The notes under the pieces were generated by a model. That model saw only the letters and a list, made by a program, of their open reading frames with translations. It ran no database searches and was not told the DNA's origin. A stretch of DNA of 64,000 nt from CAVVZJ01 sp963752755 (GTDB taxonomy: Bacteria > Planctomycetota > Planctomycetia > Isosphaerales > Isosphaeraceae): the NCBI GenBank assembly GCA_963752755.1, contig CAVVZJ010000003.1, forward strand, positions 744,001 to 808,000. The letters are read 5' to 3'. Below, in pieces: positions 62,716 to 64,000 of the stretch (position 1 is its first letter; every line of letters begins with the position of its first letter). Made by a program: the position numbers and the translations under genes.

Positions 62716-64000
62716 ATGAGCGAGCGTCATCGAGCGTGGATCGAGGCCGTGGCGGTCGCGGTACTGGCGCTCGGTCTTTATCTCATCGGCAACGGCCGGA
62801 CGGCCCTCTGGGATCGGGACGAGCCGCGGTATGCCGGCTGTACTCGCGAGATGCGCGAGCACGGCGAGTGGATCCGGACGACCTTCAACGGCGAGCCGTT
62901 TTACCACAAGCCGATCCTGATCTACTGGCTGATGCGCGGCAGCACGGCGGTCTTCGGCGACAACCCGTTCGGTCTGCGGTTCCCCTCGGCGGTCGCCGGG
63001 GCGGCAACCTGCCTGCTGGTCTGGGGCTGGGGCCGCCGTGCCCTGGGGAAGCGAGCGGGGCGCTGGGCCGGTCTGATGCTCGCCACCTCGCCGATCATGG
63101 CGATCGAGTCGAAATTGGCCACGACCGACGCGGTACTGACACTCTTCTGCGTCGCCGCTCTGTTTGCGCTGTGGGAACTGGCGCGGGAGCGATCGTGGCG
63201 GATGGCGGCGGTCTTCTGGAGTTCGCTCGGGCTGGCAATCCTGACCAAGGGGCCGATGGCCCCGGCCCTGATCGCCTCGGCCGCGCCCTTCTGGTGGCTC
63301 TGGGGCGGCCCCAATCGCGGCTGGCGCCATCTGCGATGGGGACCGGGTCTGGTCGTCTGTTTGCTGATTGCAGCCCCCTGGTATGTGGCGATCAACGGGA
63401 TTTCCGGCGGCGAATTCTTCCGGGTCATGATCGGCGATCAGGTGATCCGACGGGCCTCGATGGGCATCGAGGATCACGGCGGGTTTTTCGGCTATTACCT
63501 GGCGACGGCTCTGGTGACGTTCTTCCCCTGGTCGGCGCTGGTGCCTGCGGCGATCGTGGCGGCCTGGGGACGTCGCCAGCACGACCCGGTCTTTGGGTTT
63601 CTGCTCGGCTGGGTGGTCGGACCCTGGATCTTGCTGGAGTGTGCCCGGACGAAGTTGCTTCACTATTACCTGCCGTCGTATCCGGCATGCGCCCTGCTGG
63701 CGGGATGGTTCCTCGCGTCGCTCTCGACGGGCCAGTTGGCGTTGAAGGCGAGATGGGCCCGATTGACCACCCTGGGCCTGCTGCGCTGGATTGGCCTGGT
63801 CTGGGTGGCCGTGGGGACGGCCGGGGCGTGGTGGCTGCCGGCGGACTTGAAGGCCCCGAGCCTGGCGGCGGCGGTCACCGCGGGTTGCGGTTGGATCTAC
63901 GCCCAGTCGCGGCTCTCGCGAGGCGGCTACGAGCGGGCGGCGGCGGCCCTGGCGGCCAGTTGGGCGGGGGTGATCGTGCTGGTTTACGGCTGGTTGATCC
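62716..64000 (+). CDS. ArnT-like polyisoprenyl-phosphate glycosyltransferase, GT-C fold (3' end outside window)
   Basis: The first 428 residues of an integral membrane glycosyltransferase of the ArnT/PMT (GT39/GT83) group, which moves a sugar from a polyprenyl phosphate to lipid A, a protein or a glycan at the outer face of the membrane. The first loop carries the hallmark ALWDRDEPRYAGCTREMREH with the catalytic Asp-Glu, then GEPFYHKPILIYWLM. Many helices follow (SSLGLAILTKGPMAPALIAS, FFGYYLATALVTFFPW, TKLLHYYLPSYPACALLAGW). ATG 62716 has AGGAAG five bases upstream; ATG 62671 is in frame upstream but lacks a spaced Shine-Dalgarno. The frame is open to the window edge. Confidence 0.88.
   Translation, partial: MSERHRAWIEAVAVAVLALGLYLIGNGRTALWDRDEPRYAGCTREMREHGEWIRTTFNGEPFYHKPILIYWLMRGSTAVFGDNPFGLRFPSAVAGAATCLLVWGWGRRALGKRAGRWAGLMLATSPIMAIESKLATTDAVLTLFCVAALFALWELARERSWRMAAVFWSSLGLAILTKGPMAPALIASAAPFWWLWGGPNRGWRHLRWGPGLVVCLLIAAPWYVAINGISGGEFFRVMIGDQVIRRASMGIEDHGGFFGYYLATALVTFFPWSALVPAAIVAAWGRRQHDPVFGFLLGWVVGPWILLECARTKLLHYYLPSYPACALLAGWFLASLSTGQLALKARWARLTTLGLLRWIGLVWVAVGTAGAWWLPADLKAPSLAAAVTAGCGWIYAQSRLSRGGYERAAAALAASWAGVIVLVYGWLI

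Overview
The window is about 64 kb of GC-rich DNA, most likely from a planctomycete of the Isosphaeraceae type. Supporting marks are an N-terminal LEDRVVLSA-type surface-protein signature, a TIGR03067-like secreted protein, a TDAGL-type leucine-rich repeat relic, three Uma2 (DUF820) genes, an FHA/Ser-Thr kinase pair, and a sigma factor with a long DNA-binding N-terminus. The assignment is inference; no rRNA lies in the window.

Layout. 0-13.4 kb: a partial SCO1 gene, a lipid-kinase-like gene, a membrane-anchored metallophosphatase, the FHA and kinase genes, a broken pseudouridine-5'-phosphate glycosidase gene, two secreted proteins of unknown function, a sigma-70 factor and a Uma2 gene. Several of these are interrupted by apparent 1-nt indels. 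13.6-24.5 kb: the translation/transcription core, reading tRNA-Thr(TGT)-Tyr-Gly-Thr(GGT)-tuf-rpmG-tRNA-Trp-secE-nusG-rplK-tRNA-Ile(TAT)-rplA-rplJ-rplL-rpoB, all on the plus strand. 24.6-37.7 kb: accessory genes (zinc-motif protein, membrane protein, Uma2, UDP-GlcNAc 2-epimerase, glycosyltransferase, lipoprotein, rtcA, uracil-DNA glycosylase, Uma2). Within it, 27.7-31.9 kb is rich in palindromes, a MITE-like element and gene relics. 37.8-42.1 kb: rpoC on the minus strand, about 13 kb from rpoB and facing it. 43.6-52.2 kb: a large surface protein, a methyltransferase, a GspE/PilB-type ATPase with a CheX-like protein, an epoxide-hydrolase-like enzyme and a Tat-exported TIM-barrel protein. 52.6-58.1 kb: a cluster of decayed, nested insertion sequences ending near tRNA-Leu. 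58.6-64 kb: a class II aldolase-like gene coupled to a GH38 alpha-mannosidase gene, then a partial ArnT-like glycosyltransferase.

The most novel-looking signal is a pair of related, roughly 280-290 bp intergenic elements at 1664-1945 and 42775-43065. Each opens with the same extended -10 (TGCTATAATT), ends in a shared GCAGTTAAA-type block, and lies upstream of a gene for a secreted or surface protein. Other points of interest are the unlinked rpoB and rpoC, a UAU-anticodon tRNA-Ile inside the L11-L1 gene pair, heptamer-repeat hairpins in ribosomal-operon spacers, a MITE-like element with 41-bp inverted ends, and an uneven spread of frameshifts (none in the ribosomal/rpo genes, many elsewhere) that could be decay or sequence error.
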